Shown: positions 53,374 through 63,887, counted from the first letter of the stretch. The stretch: 64,000 nt of DNA from an uncultured Muribaculaceae bacterium (GCA_944321875.1 CALUMX010000012.1:1-64000); one strand, 5' to 3'. The notes: generated by a model not told the origin, from the sequence alone. Numbers and translations are program-made.

Positions 53374-55793
53374 ACGAAAGCGGCTGTTTGCAGCCATACT
53401 GACACTACTGACAACTATTATGAATATTCTGCCGGCTTTTGCTGCCGGACGAGTAGCGGAGGAGCGGATTACCATATCCGGCTCTTCCGCTACTGTGCTG
53501 CAATGGTTTGATGAAATCGAGCGGCAGACGGGCATTGTGCTGTCCTATGACCCTTCGGCCATCGACCTCGGATGGCGTTGTACGCTTAGTAGTGGCAGGA
53601 CAACGGTTGGCGACATGTTGCAGACGCTGCTGAAAGGCCGGGAAGTGCGGCTGCAGGAGATGCCGTCGCGCAAGCTGGTGATTTATGTGGGCGAGGAGCT
53701 GAAATACGTATTGAGCGGTACGGTCGCTGACGAGGCTGCTGCCGAGAAGCTCTATGGCGCTACGGTGTCGGTCGACGACGGAGAGGGTACGCGCTTGTAC
53801 GCCCAGACGGATGAAAACGGTTTCTTCCGTTTTGTTCTTCCGGTTGGTGAATACATGGTCGGTATTTCGTATTTGGGTTATTCTTCTCATGCGGCAAAGG
53901 TGAAACTGGAGGGCAACCGTTGGCTTTCGGTGGCGATGAAGCCTCTGCCGTTTGAGATGGAGGAGATAACGGTCAATTCGCGGACTCCGGTTGACGAGAT
54001 GGGGGATTTGTCGCCTTCCTCACAGCTTTCGTTCAGTTCCAACGACTTGTTTTCGCAGCTTTGGATTTTGCCGGGGGGGGACAGGAGTCCCCGCTGGCAA
54101 TAATTTTCAGGTCGACGGTGGCAGTTACGATGAGAACCAGCTCCTGGTCGATGGAGCGCCGGTCTATCATCCCGGCCACGTCAGCACCATTTTCCCCGCC
54201 ATCAACGGAGATGCGGTGAAGAGCGTGGCTTTCCACAAGGGCTTTTTCCCGACACGGCTGGAGGGGCGGCTCTCCTCGGTGACGGAGATGACGATGAAAT
54301 CAGGCAACAAGCGTGATTTTGCGCATACGTTATCGCTTGATATGCCGGCTGTGTCTGCCGTCCTCGAAGGACCGATAGTCAAGGATAAGCTTTCATATAT
54401 CGTTTCCGGCCGTCGCAGTTGGCTTGACCTTTTCGACGGATTGCTTTCTGAGGAGAATCGTTTGGGACTTTCCGCCTACGACTATACGGCCAAATTATCC
54501 TACGATGTCAGCCCGGCGACCACGATAGAGGCGTTTGCCTACGGTGCTTGGGACAATTACCGGCTGCCGCTGGCGGAGGGAAGCAGAGAGCCCGTTTTGC
54601 GTTGGGACAATCAGCTCTATCAGCTGAGGTTGAATACGCGTTTCGGGCAGGTGGGAAACACGACTTCCTTGTTCTATACCTCGCACACGAATCGCGCCGA
54701 TGCCGCATTGTTCGGTTATGACGGCGGAGGCTATCTGTCGAGTGGTGTCCGTACGCTGAACGTTCTGTCGGAATTCAGTCTCGCGCTTGACAATATGTTC
54801 AGCATTCGCTGGGGTGCGAAATATTCGCATGAGATTTTTGACATTGCCTCACTGGACGATGACCAGTTGAAGTCGAGGCGGGAAAGAATCAATCAATACA
54901 CGGTCTTTTATGACAACCATATCCGCATCCGCGACAATCTGTACGCCCAGGTAGGTGTGCATTTCGTGGGATACCGGCCGGTGCGCCACCGCGACTATTA
55001 CGGTATCCAGCCCCGGTTGTCGCTCCGCTATTCGCTGACAAGCCGTGACTTGCTGTTTGCCAGCTTCTCCGAGATGCAGCAGTTCTATCATTTCCTGCGC
55101 CTTGAGACGATTGCCCTGCCCACCGATTTCCGAATGCCTAGCATCGACGGGTTCAAGCCGCGGGCTTCGGAACACATCGAGCTTGGTTGGAAACATTTCT
55201 TGCCGGGAGGTTCCATCGAAGCATCGGTCTACTACAAGACGCGCCGGAATGTGATTGCGCTCAAGCCCGACACCTATTGGATAGAGGGCAGTCTGAGCGG
55301 TTACATAATGGCGGGTAACGGCGACAGCTACGGCCTGAAGCTATTCTTCTTCAACAACTGGCCGCGATGGATGCTTCAGGCTGCCTATACGTTCAGCCGC
55401 AGCCGTGAGTGGTTTGACGAAGTGAAGGAATTGGGCAAGCTGCCGTCGCTCTATGACGTTCCCCATCAGTTCAATGTCGCTGTGTCCTACAAATTGACCT
55501 CCCGTTCGATGCTTTCGTTGGGAGGAACACTTCATTCGGGGAGAGTTACGGACGATTCCGACAGTTTTGAGTTCGTACCCTTGGAACAGTTCCGTCGGAA
55601 TCGTGAGTCGGTGAGCTATCGTGTTGACGCAGGCTATACGTTTAAGAAAGATTTCGGACGTTCGCTTCTGGCATTCCGGTGTGGACTTTATAACATTATC
55701 GGAAATCCGACGGAGGAAGAAGTGCTCAGTTTTTATACCATCTATTTCAATAATCACCTTCTCCCTTATGTCGGCATCAGTTTTAAATTCTGA
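53366..55793 (+). CDS. STN-domain TonB-dependent receptor, frameshifted at a G8 tract
   Basis: Two frames together encode one about 808-residue outer-membrane receptor. Frame 1 (53366-54103) gives a signal peptide, an STN signalling domain (about 35-110), a carboxypeptidase-regulatory-like domain (about 112-200) and a TonB-box-like MEEITVNSR. It stops 23 bp after a run of eight G at 54073-54080. The plug (FQVDGGSYDENQLLVDGAPVY) and the whole barrel, ending in YVGISFKF, continue in the other frame up to 55793. Seven or ten G would join them: ...LPGG then TGVPAGNN. So the gene is off as sequenced, which suggests slipped-strand phase variation; a sequencing error or plain mutation is possible. 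It closes the sigma/FecR/receptor set. Confidence 0.88.
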
Positions 55794-55810
55794 TGTCCTC
55801 TTGGAAAAAC

Positions 55811-55843
55811 AAAAAAACGGACTCTAAGGAAGTCCGTTTTTTT
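55811..55843. terminator. Bidirectional terminator between receptor and barrel genes
   Basis: A 13-bp stem (55811-55823 with 55831-55843), including A- and T-runs on its outer part; it serves convergent genes. Confidence 0.85.
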
Positions 55844-55863
55844 GTTGATACTATGATTGTTTT

Positions 55864-56448
55864 TTAGAACAGATAGTCGAGTGATGCAAGAACGCGGAAT
55901 GAATTGACGTCGGAAGCAGCAGGGAAGGAAAGCATCGGGGTCACCTGCAGATTACCGACTTTGAAATGAAGTCCGGCTCTTATTCGTTTTTCCGACATTC
56001 TGTATTCTGGAATGGTCGTATAGTCCGTGATGATGCTGATGTGCTTGTGTACCTTGAATCCGAGACCGGCGGCAAAACACGTCTCATAGCCCATGCCGGA
56101 GTCATAGTGAGGATTGAGTGAGGCGTGTACGTTCAGCCATTTGAGAGCGTCGGCCGATGCCGAGAGGTTTGCTCCCAGATTGTAGTAATCCCGGTTATAG
56201 GTGATGCCCCAGTAAGGTCTTCCCTGCAGGGTCAGCCATTTGTGCTCAAACCGATAGCTGGCACTGAGCCGGAAATACTGGTATTTGATTTTACCTTTGA
56301 ACAAGCTGTGCTCGTATCGTACGTCCCAATTCTCTTTGAATTTATAATATATATAGGCAAATTGGTTATCCCTCAGTCCGATACCTACTTGTGCCGACGC
56401 GTTGAGCAAGCCAAAAAGAAAAGCGGTGACTAAAAAGATTTTTCTCAT
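55864..56448 (-). CDS. Outer-membrane beta-barrel protein
   Basis: A 194-residue exported protein with a signal peptide (cleavage near NASAQ, residue 20) and about ten predicted beta-strands, ending in SLDYLF with a terminal Phe. The family is not recognised. It is 2 bp after the SGNH hydrolase gene, so translation is probably coupled. A role in the outer membrane is inferred from form only. Confidence 0.68.
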   Translation of the reverse strand: MRKIFLVTAFLFGLLNASAQVGIGLRDNQFAYIYYKFKENWDVRYEHSLFKGKIKYQYFRLSASYRFEHKWLTLQGRPYWGITYNRDYYNLGANLSASADALKWLNVHASLNPHYDSGMGYETCFAAGLGFKVHKHISIITDYTTIPEYRMSEKRIRAGLHFKVGNLQVTPMLSFPAASDVNSFRVLASLDYLF

Positions 56449-56450
56449 GT

Positions 56451-57026
56451 TTAAAGATGTTTATAGACGTGGTATGTCAGAATTTCGTATCCGTATTTGT
56501 TGGGATGTAGTCCATCGTAGAAGAGATTCATATTGACAGTTTCGTTTTCCAGAAAGTCCTCATGTGCTCCGTCTGCGTATGTGATATTGATGCCGGATTT
56601 CTCAACCTCTGTCTTTATCAAGTTGTTTAGCTTTTGGATTCTTTCATTGATGTCAGGAGTGAATTCGTTGGCTTTCCTTGGAAGAATGGGGAAGAGTATG
56701 ATTCTTTGTGCGCTCAGATTGTTCAAGGCTGTCACATATTGCTGACTGTATTTCTCATATCCGGTCTCGTTGATTTTACTTAAATCATTTGTTCCGGTGA
56801 TGATGACAACGGTTTTACCGGCGAAGCGGTCTGCCATCGATTCGATGTATTGGAATCCGCTACCCGATATGCCATAATTTTCAGTGTTGTGGGTAGGAAA
56901 GCTGTATCGCACGTCCCATCCTTCTATGATGGAATCGCCGAGAAAAGCCAACACTTCTCTGTCCTCTGAAGTACAGGATGTTATCATGAGTAATGGCAAT
57001 AGTAAATAATAAATCAGTTTATGCAT
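56451..57026 (-). CDS. SGNH/GDSL-family hydrolase lipoprotein
   Basis: A 191-residue lipoprotein: lipobox ITSC (Cys 18), then the catalytic Ser block AFLGDSIIEGW, the Gly block, the Asn block IITGTNDLSK and the Asp-x-x-His block FYDGLHPNKYG. All four SGNH blocks are present. Such enzymes deacylate glycans, peptidoglycan or lipids; the target is unknown. It lies 51 bp after an L,D-transpeptidase gene and 2 bp before a barrel gene, which fits an envelope role. Confidence 0.88.
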   Translation of the reverse strand: MHKLIYYLLLPLLMITSCTSEDREVLAFLGDSIIEGWDVRYSFPTHNTENYGISGSGFQYIESMADRFAGKTVVIITGTNDLSKINETGYEKYSQQYVTALNNLSAQRIILFPILPRKANEFTPDINERIQKLNNLIKTEVEKSGINITYADGAHEDFLENETVNMNLFYDGLHPNKYGYEILTYHVYKHL

Positions 57027-57077
57027 AAATAGTTTTTTATTGATGTAGATTCATATATGTACGATTGAAAGACGGGA

Positions 57078-58112
57078 TTATTCGATGACGCAGACGAGGG
57101 TGCGGTGAGTGGGTGCCCAGTCGAAGATAAACTTGGAATGGGAGGTGGCGTTGCGCACACACATGTGGGAGCGGGGCGTAGTGCCCAGCGACCAACTGTA
57201 TTCAATCGCAGGTGCTGCTACGTCATCAACCGGGACGCCGTGAATGTAGGCTCCGTTCGTAAACCGGCTGGCATAGGGCGCGTAGCCGGCCAGTTCGGTC
57301 GTTCCGTCCTTATAGTAGAGCATACGCGTCTTTTTCTCCTGAATGACGTACATCCCCAGCGGCGTTTTCTGGGCATAGGGAGGCGCGAAACGGCCTGTCG
57401 TTGCAGGATTCATGCTGCGGATGCGCCACACGGTTACGGAGTCGCTTTCGAGCGTGGCGATGTTCTGGTTGTGGCGGTCAACGATGATGACGTGGCGGAA
57501 CGAGGTGGGCGAAGGCAGCAGCCGGACATAGCGGCGCGGCACGAGCCATTCGGTTTCTCCGACGACAGGGCGGATGCGCCAGAAGTTGCCCGTGGAGTCG
57601 TTGAGCCAGGCCAGCGAACCGTCGCGGCCGTATATCTCGGGCGTGAGCGTATCGGTGAGCGCATAGAGCGGGGCTGACTGATAGCGTTCCGTGCCGAGGG
57701 AGTCGCAGATGCGCGTATAGTTGTTGCGTTGGAAGTTCTTTACGACGGGAGCTTCCTGGTTCTGGTTGCGGTAGTTGGTCAGGATGATATACTGCACCGT
57801 CGTGTCGCGTTGCATGTTCTCGATGGCGGCGAGCAGGGCTTTCACCTTATCCCATTGGAAATAGCGCACGGTGTCGCGGTAGGGATACTCATCCTCCAGC
57901 GTATATTTTTCGAAAGCAATGTCCTTGCGGATGGTGATGTCATCGGCTGTCCAATCGTGAATTTCCGGTTCGGTTACGGGCAGAGGCACCGTATCGACAG
58001 CAGAAGTGTCTGTCACAGAAGTATCAGCGACAGGAGCCGTAGCCTGTTTCCCCGTGCAGGCAGCGGTAAAGAGAAGGGTAACAATCGGTATTAGTAGAAT
58101 GAATCGGTTCAT
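57078..58112 (-). CDS. L,D-transpeptidase (YkuD-type) lipoprotein
   Basis: A 344-residue envelope protein: lipobox TAAC (Cys 19), a Thr/Val/Asp-rich linker, about 170 unrecognised residues, then a C-terminal YkuD domain. The active site has GAYIHG with its His and, about 30 residues later, SHMCVRNA with the catalytic Cys; most family members have Gly where this one has Met (SHGCxR). Family members make 3-3 cross-links in peptidoglycan or attach proteins to it. A promoter lies at 58163-58132 (minus). Confidence 0.88.
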   Translation of the reverse strand: MNRFILLIPIVTLLFTAACTGKQATAPVADTSVTDTSAVDTVPLPVTEPEIHDWTADDITIRKDIAFEKYTLEDEYPYRDTVRYFQWDKVKALLAAIENMQRDTTVQYIILTNYRNQNQEAPVVKNFQRNNYTRICDSLGTERYQSAPLYALTDTLTPEIYGRDGSLAWLNDSTGNFWRIRPVVGETEWLVPRRYVRLLPSPTSFRHVIIVDRHNQNIATLESDSVTVWRIRSMNPATTGRFAPPYAQKTPLGMYVIQEKKTRMLYYKDGTTELAGYAPYASRFTNGAYIHGVPVDDVAAPAIEYSWSLGTTPRSHMCVRNATSHSKFIFDWAPTHRTLVCVIE

Positions 58113-58131
58113 TGCTAAATCATTAATTATT

Positions 58132-58163
58132 CAAAAGTAATGAAAGACAAGCGCAGCAGCAAA
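58132..58163 (-). promoter_or_regulatory. Promoter of the L,D-transpeptidase/SGNH/barrel group
   Basis: TTTG (58163-58160), a 20-nt spacer, TACTTTTG (58139-58132) on the minus strand, about 20 bp before the ATG. A second -7-like TATATTTG lies near 58200. Confidence 0.7.
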
Positions 58164-58217
58164 TTAAAATTTAATTATTTTTAAATTTCGCTACAAATAT
58201 ATTCGCAAGGATGCGTA

Positions 58218-58252
58218 AAAAGCCGGGAGTAAATCACTTGCTCCCGGCTTTT
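58218..58252. terminator. Terminator after the broken surface-protein gene
   Basis: A 12-bp stem (58218-58229 with 58241-58252) and an 11-nt loop, with A/T runs on both outer sides; it can end the minus-strand gene that stops at 58299. Confidence 0.85.
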
Positions 58253-58298
58253 GTTATCCTATACCGCTCTGACTGATGTGTCAGAGTTTCTTTTCATG

Positions 58299-60371
58299 TT
58301 AGAGGCAGAATTTCTGCACGTGTCCGTCGTATTGCAGCAGGTAGATGCCTTGCGGAACGCGGATGCTGAACGAAGACTGGCTGCTTTCGTGCAGCAGGAT
58401 GCCGTTCAGGTCGTATATGCGTACGAGCCGTTGTTCCGGGTTGGTGATGTAGGCTGTACCATTGTCAGCCGTTACCTGAACATCTTTTGGCAGCTGTGCG
58501 TCGATGCCGCTTTGCTCCTTTTTCTCGATGCGGAGACGGTCGGCATACAGGTAGTAAATGCTGCTCTTGCCGCAAGCGTGGATTCCGAGACGGTAGAGTC
58601 CGGTAGTCGTAATGTTGAACAGGGCTGACGTATAAGTCTTGGTTTGCGCATGGTCAATGGCTACTGCCTGCATGATGTTGTTGGTCATGGCTTCTGCCGT
58701 AGCGTCTGTGCCGAAGGCCATTTCCACTTCAGCCGCATACTGGTCGTCTTCCGAGCGCAAATCGCAGCTCATCTGGTAGTCGTAGCCGGCTTCCAGTTTG
58801 ACAGACGGTGTTATCAGCCAGTCGTTATTGGTTTCGCTGTATGCCCAGTCATAGCGGATGGTATTGGCCTCCAGACTGTAAATCCAGGTTGTACGGTCGT
58901 TGTTGCAGTCGAGTGCGCTGAAAAGCGGGAAACGTGTCCAGTCAGTCAGGTCTTCATCCACTGGTACCGACAGCGATTCGCCCAGGATTACAAAATTGGA
59001 TTCCGTCACTTCTCCATCCCCGTATTCTGAAAGCGGAGTAATGGAGTAGTAGCGGATTTGCATGCCTTCTTCCACGGATTGCGTTTCCTGGAAGGAAGTT
59101 CCGGCATAAGCCTCCTGTGCGGTCTCGTTGTCAGGCTGGCGCACAATTCGGTAGGTTATCTGCTCAGGGTCGACGTAGCCGTTATGTATGCCCGTTTCCG
59201 GCAATTTCCATGTCAGCGACATCGTGTTTCCGTTTGCTGTCAGCGTGACGTCGGTCACAGCCCGTGGAGTGTCGACGCCGACGAAGCGTTCGATGTTGAC
59301 GGCAGGAGCGCTGCCGGCATCGTTACGGACACTGATAGTGAAGCGGTACATACCGTTATTCTCCACTTTCAGCGGCTCTGACACGGCTTGTCCCGGTGTG
59401 CCTTGGCCGGAAACGGTTACCTTGCCGTCGATGGAAACTTCGTAGGTCAGTTCGCCTGAAAGCGGTTGACCTTCGGAGTCGTTTGACGGGAGCGTGAACG
59501 ATATGTTGCCTTCGAGCGCACCCTTTTCAAAAGTGACGAGGGCATCGCTGATGTCACCCGGCTGTTGCTGCGGGATGTCGGACTTGATATAGATGCCTCT
59601 TATCTGAGTCTTGTCCGGATAAGTGCCGATTAGGGAGCTTGTCCGTTTGTCGTGTCCACCTGATAGAGCGCGCCTCCCTCTTCGGTATAGGCTGACCAGT
59701 AGAGAATCTGGCTGGCGGGGTCGAATGTCGCTGATTGAGTTCCGCTCGGTTGCACGCCGGTGTCACCGATTTTTGTCAGTTCGGCAGTCGCTTTGTCGAT
59801 TGTGTAGAGCGTACCGCTGGAGGCGGAGATGCCGTAGAGCGTTCCGTTCTTGTCGGCTGCCAGCGCACACATTTGCTCGATAGGGGCGATGGGTGACTGT
59901 ACGCCGTTCTCCAGGTTCATGATACTGAGATTGAAAGAGCCGTCACCCGACTGGTCCAGGCTGCAACCGTAAACGTTACCGGTGGCCGGGTCGAAAGTCA
60001 TGTCGGTGGTAACGTACGATACGTTCCAGTCCATGATGTCCACATAGTTAAATTCCTGCTTCTCGACGTCGCAGATGGAGAGAGAGCCGACAGTGAAGGC
60101 TCCGCCGAAGTCGAGGTAGGACAGAACGTAGTATTTCCCATTGGCATAGACCGCACCACCGTTGCCCATCAGGTCACCGTCCAGCCATATCGGCGTAAAC
60201 GTGATTTCGGGAGTTGCCTGGAAGGAATAAATGCCCCAGGACATTTCTGCGGTTTCTTCGGAATACTTGCCAGGAACCGTAGATGGTGGGCGGTTCCGGA
60301 TTTGCGCCAAATGCCGGTAGCGACAGGCAGGCAATCAGCCCTGTCGCTGCCAATTTCTTTACGTTTTTCAT
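58299..60371 (-). pseudogene. Surface protein with T9SS-like C-terminus, broken by two frameshifts
   Basis: Three frames on the minus strand read as one protein of about 690 residues. The start (60371) gives a signal peptide MKNVKKLAATGLIACLSL and ANPEPPTIYGSW. Near 60265 the frame must shift to continue with YSEETAEMSWGIYSFQ, a beta-propeller-like region (repeats of the type DKNGTLYGISASSGTLYTID). Near 59635 it shifts again to TSSLIGTYPDKTQIRG and goes on through fibronectin-III-like segments to a C-terminal domain (VRIYDLNGILLHES, GIYLLQYDG) resembling a T9SS sorting domain. The two shifts compensate each other. Neither site is a long homopolymer. It is a pseudogene or carries sequencing errors; the substrate or role is unknown. 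Confidence 0.75.
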
Positions 60372-60494
60372 GAATAGTGTGTTTTAGTAATAAGTTTCTA
60401 TTGTCCAAACCATTCTGAGGTTACTTGATGACTGCAATATAGCTATTTTTTGCATAAAATGTCAACTTTCCGATAGAAATTTCGATGGGAAAAT

Positions 60495-61433
60495 TTATTC
60501 ACAGCAGGCCTTTCTGACGGCCTCTCGGTATTTGACGGCTTTGGTGCTTTTCAGGATGGCTTTGCGTTCTTTCTTGCCGAGGTCGGGCAGCAGATAGTCC
60601 CATAGCGGTTTTATCTTCGACAGCAACTGCTGTTCGCCGCCTTCCAGCGTGCGGGCAAGATGGTCGTAAATCAGGTCGTGCATCTGCAGTGTTTTCCGGT
60701 ACAGCAGGGCCTTGTCGTCGGTTTTCCCGTCGCGCAGCTCAGCGGCGAGCCACGGGCGGGCCAGCAGTCCGCGGCCAAGCATGATGCCGGCCGTCTGCGG
60801 GTAGCGGGTGGTCAGTTCGTCGATGTCGTCGGGTGTCAGCAGGTCGCCGTTGTAGACTACCTTGTGGCGGCAGGCAGCCAGAAATGCGCCGAATGCCTCA
60901 CGGTCGGCCTCACCCTTGTATTGCTGACGGCCGGTGCGGGGGTGCAGGGTTATCATTTCCAACGGTGTGTTGTTGAGCATTTCGATGAGCGCTTTCCACT
61001 CGTCGTGACTTTCCAGTCCCGTACGCATTTTTACGGAGAACGAAATCTCCGGGTGGCGTTTTATCACGTCGCACAGTTCCTTCACGCGTTCGGGATGAGG
61101 AAGAATGCCCGCGCCCTTCCCTTTGGCGGTGATGAGCGGAAAGGGGCAACCCATGTTCACGTCCATGCGCGTGTAGTCGTATTCGGCAATGCGTGCCACG
61201 AGCCGTTCCATCTCCTCGCCGGTTGAGGCGATGAGCTGCGGAACGATGGCGGCCGTATTGTTCTCCGGGTTGATGTCGCGCAGGTCTTTGTTGCGGAATG
61301 CGCCCTTCTCGATGCGCACAAATGGCGTGAAATAGCCGTCGGTTCCGCCAAACACGGTGTGGTGGGCGTTGCGCCAAGCCGCTTCGGTGTATCCCTGAAG
61401 CGGGGCTGCGTATATGCTGATGTTTCCGTCCAT
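60495..61433 (-). CDS. tRNA-dihydrouridine synthase
   Basis: Flavin enzyme that reduces uridines in tRNA D-loops. The 312-residue protein has the TIM-barrel start IYAAPLQGYTEAAWR, the active-site cysteine in DVNMGCPFPLI, the FMN-phosphate region in VVYNGDLLTPDD and GIMLGRGLLARPWL, and the C-terminal helical domain. It stands alone, divergent from hppA. Which uridine it modifies is not clear from the sequence. Confidence 0.94.
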   Translation of the reverse strand: MDGNISIYAAPLQGYTEAAWRNAHHTVFGGTDGYFTPFVRIEKGAFRNKDLRDINPENNTAAIVPQLIASTGEEMERLVARIAEYDYTRMDVNMGCPFPLITAKGKGAGILPHPERVKELCDVIKRHPEISFSVKMRTGLESHDEWKALIEMLNNTPLEMITLHPRTGRQQYKGEADREAFGAFLAACRHKVVYNGDLLTPDDIDELTTRYPQTAGIMLGRGLLARPWLAAELRDGKTDDKALLYRKTLQMHDLIYDHLARTLEGGEQQLLSKIKPLWDYLLPDLGKKERKAILKSTKAVKYREAVRKACCE

Positions 61434-61569
61434 GGGCTGAATTTTGCGTAAAGTTACATGAAATTTTGCTGTGAGGTCGGTTTTGGCCGTCGTTTTTCCT
61501 TCGCGAACTATTGTTTTTCTCCGGGAAAATGAGTAAATTTAAGCATTCAACCCTTTAAATGTCAATACT

Positions 61570-63771
61570 ATGGAACAAATTCTTTTCTGGTTGGTTCCGT
61601 CTGCCTCCATCCTGGCGCTTGTTTTCGCCTGGTATTTCCATCGGCAGATGATGAGAGAAAGTGAGGGTACGCCTCAGATGAAAAAGATTGCCGCCGCCGT
61701 GCGCAAGGGGGCAATGTCCTATCTGAAACAGCAGTATAAGATTGTGGGGTGGGTGTTCCTCGGTTTGGTTATCCCGTTTTCCATTATGGCTTACGGTTTC
61801 GAGGTGCAGAACCCATGGGTACCGGTGGCTTTTCTGACCGGCGGTTTCTTCTCCGGCCTTGCCGGTTTCCTCGGTATGAAGACAGCCACTCAGGCATCGG
61901 CCCGTACGGCCAACGCCGCACGCGGCTCGCTCAATGCCGGACTGCGCATTGCTTTCCGCAGCGGCGCGGTGATGGGGCTTGTCGTGGTGGGGCTTGGCCT
62001 GCTCGACATTTCCTTCTGGTATCTGCTGCTCAACGCCGTGATTCCTGCCGAGGCCATGACTCCTACGCATAAATTGTGCATTATTACGACCACGATGCTC
62101 ACCTTCGGAATGGGTGCGAGCACGCAGGCGCTGTTTGCGCGTGTGGGCGGCGGTATTTATACGAAGGCTGCCGACGTGGGTGCCGACCTCGTCGGTAAGG
62201 TGGAGGCGGGCATCCCGGAGGACGACCCGCGTAACCCGGCGACGATTGCCGACAACGTGGGTGACAATGTGGGCGACGTGGCTGGAATGGGCGCCGACCT
62301 CTACGAGAGCTATTGCGGCTCCATTCTCGCTACGGCGGCGCTCGGAGCGGCCGCTTTCATGCAGGGCGGCGATGTCGGGATGCAGTTCAAGGCGGTCATC
62401 GCTCCGATGCTGATTGCCGCTGTGGGCATTTTGCTGTCGATTCTCGGCATTTTCGCCGTGCGGACGAAGGAGAATGCCACGATGAAGGATTTGCTCGGCT
62501 CGCTGGCTTTTGGCACCAATCTCAGCTCCGTGCTGATTGTCGTTGCCTCGTTCCTTATTCTCTGGCTGCTGCAGCTCGACAACTGGGCCTGGATAGCCGC
62601 TTCGGTGGTGGTAGGGCTTGTGGTGGGAGTGGTCATCGGCCGTTCCACTGAATACTATACCTCGCAGTCCTACCGTCCGACGCGCCGTCTCAGCGAGAGT
62701 GGCAAGACGGGACCGGCTACGGTCATTATCTCGGGCATCGGTCTGGGTATGCTCTCCACGGCCGTTCCGGTGATTGCCGTGGTGGTGGGTATTATCGCCT
62801 CCTATCTGTTTGCCTCGGGCTTCGATTTTATGAACGTGGGGATGGGTCTTTACGGCATCGGTATCGCTGCCGTGGGCATGCTCTCGACGCTGGGCATCAC
62901 GCTGGCTACCGACGCCTACGGTCCGATTGCCGACAATGCCGGCGGCAACGCTGAGATGTCGGGACTTGGTCCGGAGGTCAGAAAGCGCACCGACGCGCTC
63001 GATTCGCTCGGCAATACGACGGCGGCCACAGGCAAGGGCTTTGCCATCGGTTCGGCGGCGCTGACGGGATTGGCGTTGCTGGCTTCCTACGTTGAGGAGA
63101 TACGCATCGGCCTGACGCGGCTCGGCATGATGGAAATTCAGGTGGGCAACGAGATGATTCCGCTCCAGGACGCGACGTTCTTCGACTTCATGCACTACTA
63201 CGACGTGACGCTGATGAACCCGAAGGTGCTCTCCGGCATGTTTATCGGTTCGATGATGGCTTTCCTGTTCTGCGGTCTTACGATGAATGCCGTCGGCCGC
63301 GCAGCCGCCCACATGGTCGACGAGGTGCGCCGTCAGTTCCGCGAGATTAAGGGCATCCTCACCGGCGAGGCGGAGCCTGACTATGAGCGTTGCGTGGCGA
63401 TTTCCACGAAGGGCGCGCAGCGGGAGATGGTCGTGCCGTCGCTGATTGCCATTATCGTTCCTATCCTGACGGGGCTGGTGTTCGGTGTACCGGGTGTGTT
63501 GGGCTTGCTTATCGGCGGTCTGAGCAGCGGTTTCGTACTGGCTATTTTCATGGCGAATGCCGGCGGTGCGTGGGACAACGCTAAGAAATACGTCGAGGAG
63601 GGCAATTTCGGCGGAAAGGGCAGCGATGTGCACAAGGCTACGGTCGTGGGCGACACCGTGGGCGACCCGTTCAAGGATACGTCTGGCCCGAGTCTCAACA
63701 TTCTCATCAAGCTGATGAGCATGGTGGCCATCGTGATGGCCGGTTTGACTGTCGTGTGGAGTCTGTTCTGA
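61570..63771 (+). CDS. hppA: Membrane-bound ion-pumping pyrophosphatase, K+-dependent type
   Basis: Hydrolyses pyrophosphate to pump H+ and/or Na+ across the membrane. The 733-residue protein has about 16 membrane segments and the family's acidic substrate motifs: [37 protein letters not shown], and near the C-terminus [15 protein letters not shown]. The subtype-deciding stretch is [10 protein letters not shown], with Ala where K+-independent enzymes have Lys, so it should be K+-dependent. K+-dependent enzymes include H+, Na+ and dual Na+/H+ pumps, the last known from Bacteroides; the ion here cannot be decided by eye. It is monocistronic. Confidence 0.95.
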   Translation: MEQILFWLVPSASILALVFAWYFHRQMMRESEGTPQMKKIAAAVRKGAMSYLKQQYKIVGWVFLGLVIPFSIMAYGFEVQNPWVPVAFLTGGFFSGLAGFLGMKTATQASARTANAARGSLNAGLRIAFRSGAVMGLVVVGLGLLDISFWYLLLNAVIPAEAMTPTHKLCIITTTMLTFGMGASTQALFARVGGGIYTKAADVGADLVGKVEAGIPEDDPRNPATIADNVGDNVGDVAGMGADLYESYCGSILATAALGAAAFMQGGDVGMQFKAVIAPMLIAAVGILLSILGIFAVRTKENATMKDLLGSLAFGTNLSSVLIVVASFLILWLLQLDNWAWIAASVVVGLVVGVVIGRSTEYYTSQSYRPTRRLSESGKTGPATVIISGIGLGMLSTAVPVIAVVVGIIASYLFASGFDFMNVGMGLYGIGIAAVGMLSTLGITLATDAYGPIADNAGGNAEMSGLGPEVRKRTDALDSLGNTTAATGKGFAIGSAALTGLALLASYVEEIRIGLTRLGMMEIQVGNEMIPLQDATFFDFMHYYDVTLMNPKVLSGMFIGSMMAFLFCGLTMNAVGRAAAHMVDEVRRQFREIKGILTGEAEPDYERCVAISTKGAQREMVVPSLIAIIVPILTGLVFGVPGVLGLLIGGLSSGFVLAIFMANAGGAWDNAKKYVEEGNFGGKGSDVHKATVVGDTVGDPFKDTSGPSLNILIKLMSMVAIVMAGLTVVWSLF

Positions 63772-63793
63772 CAAATGTATGTATAAAATCGGC

Positions 63794-63841
63794 CGTCCCC
63801 GGATGCCTTCTGTGCAGGAAGCGTCCGGGGACGTTTTTTTT
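63794..63841 (+). terminator. Terminator of hppA
   Basis: A 10-bp GC-rich outer stem (63794-63803 with 63824-63833) followed by eight T. Confidence 0.88.
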
Positions 63842-63859
63842 CAGTGGGCGGAAAACAAA

Positions 63860-63886
63860 AAAAGGAAGTCGTGATGACTTCCTTTT
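63860..63886 (-). terminator. Terminator of the tRNA gene
   Basis: An 11-bp stem (63860-63870 with 63876-63886) starting 1 nt past the tRNA 3' end, followed by TTT-G-TTTT on the minus strand. Confidence 0.8.
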
Positions 63887-63887
63887 G

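Noticed and set aside
53991-54072. Independent start for the receptor barrel frame
   Set aside because: This part is the out-of-frame shadow of the first receptor segment; real homology begins only after the G8 tract.
61555-63774. 739-codon open frame antisense to hppA
   Set aside because: It is His/Arg/Glu-rich low-complexity sequence with no recognisable domain, fully opposite a well-conserved pyrophosphatase; it is a by-product of GC-rich codon use.
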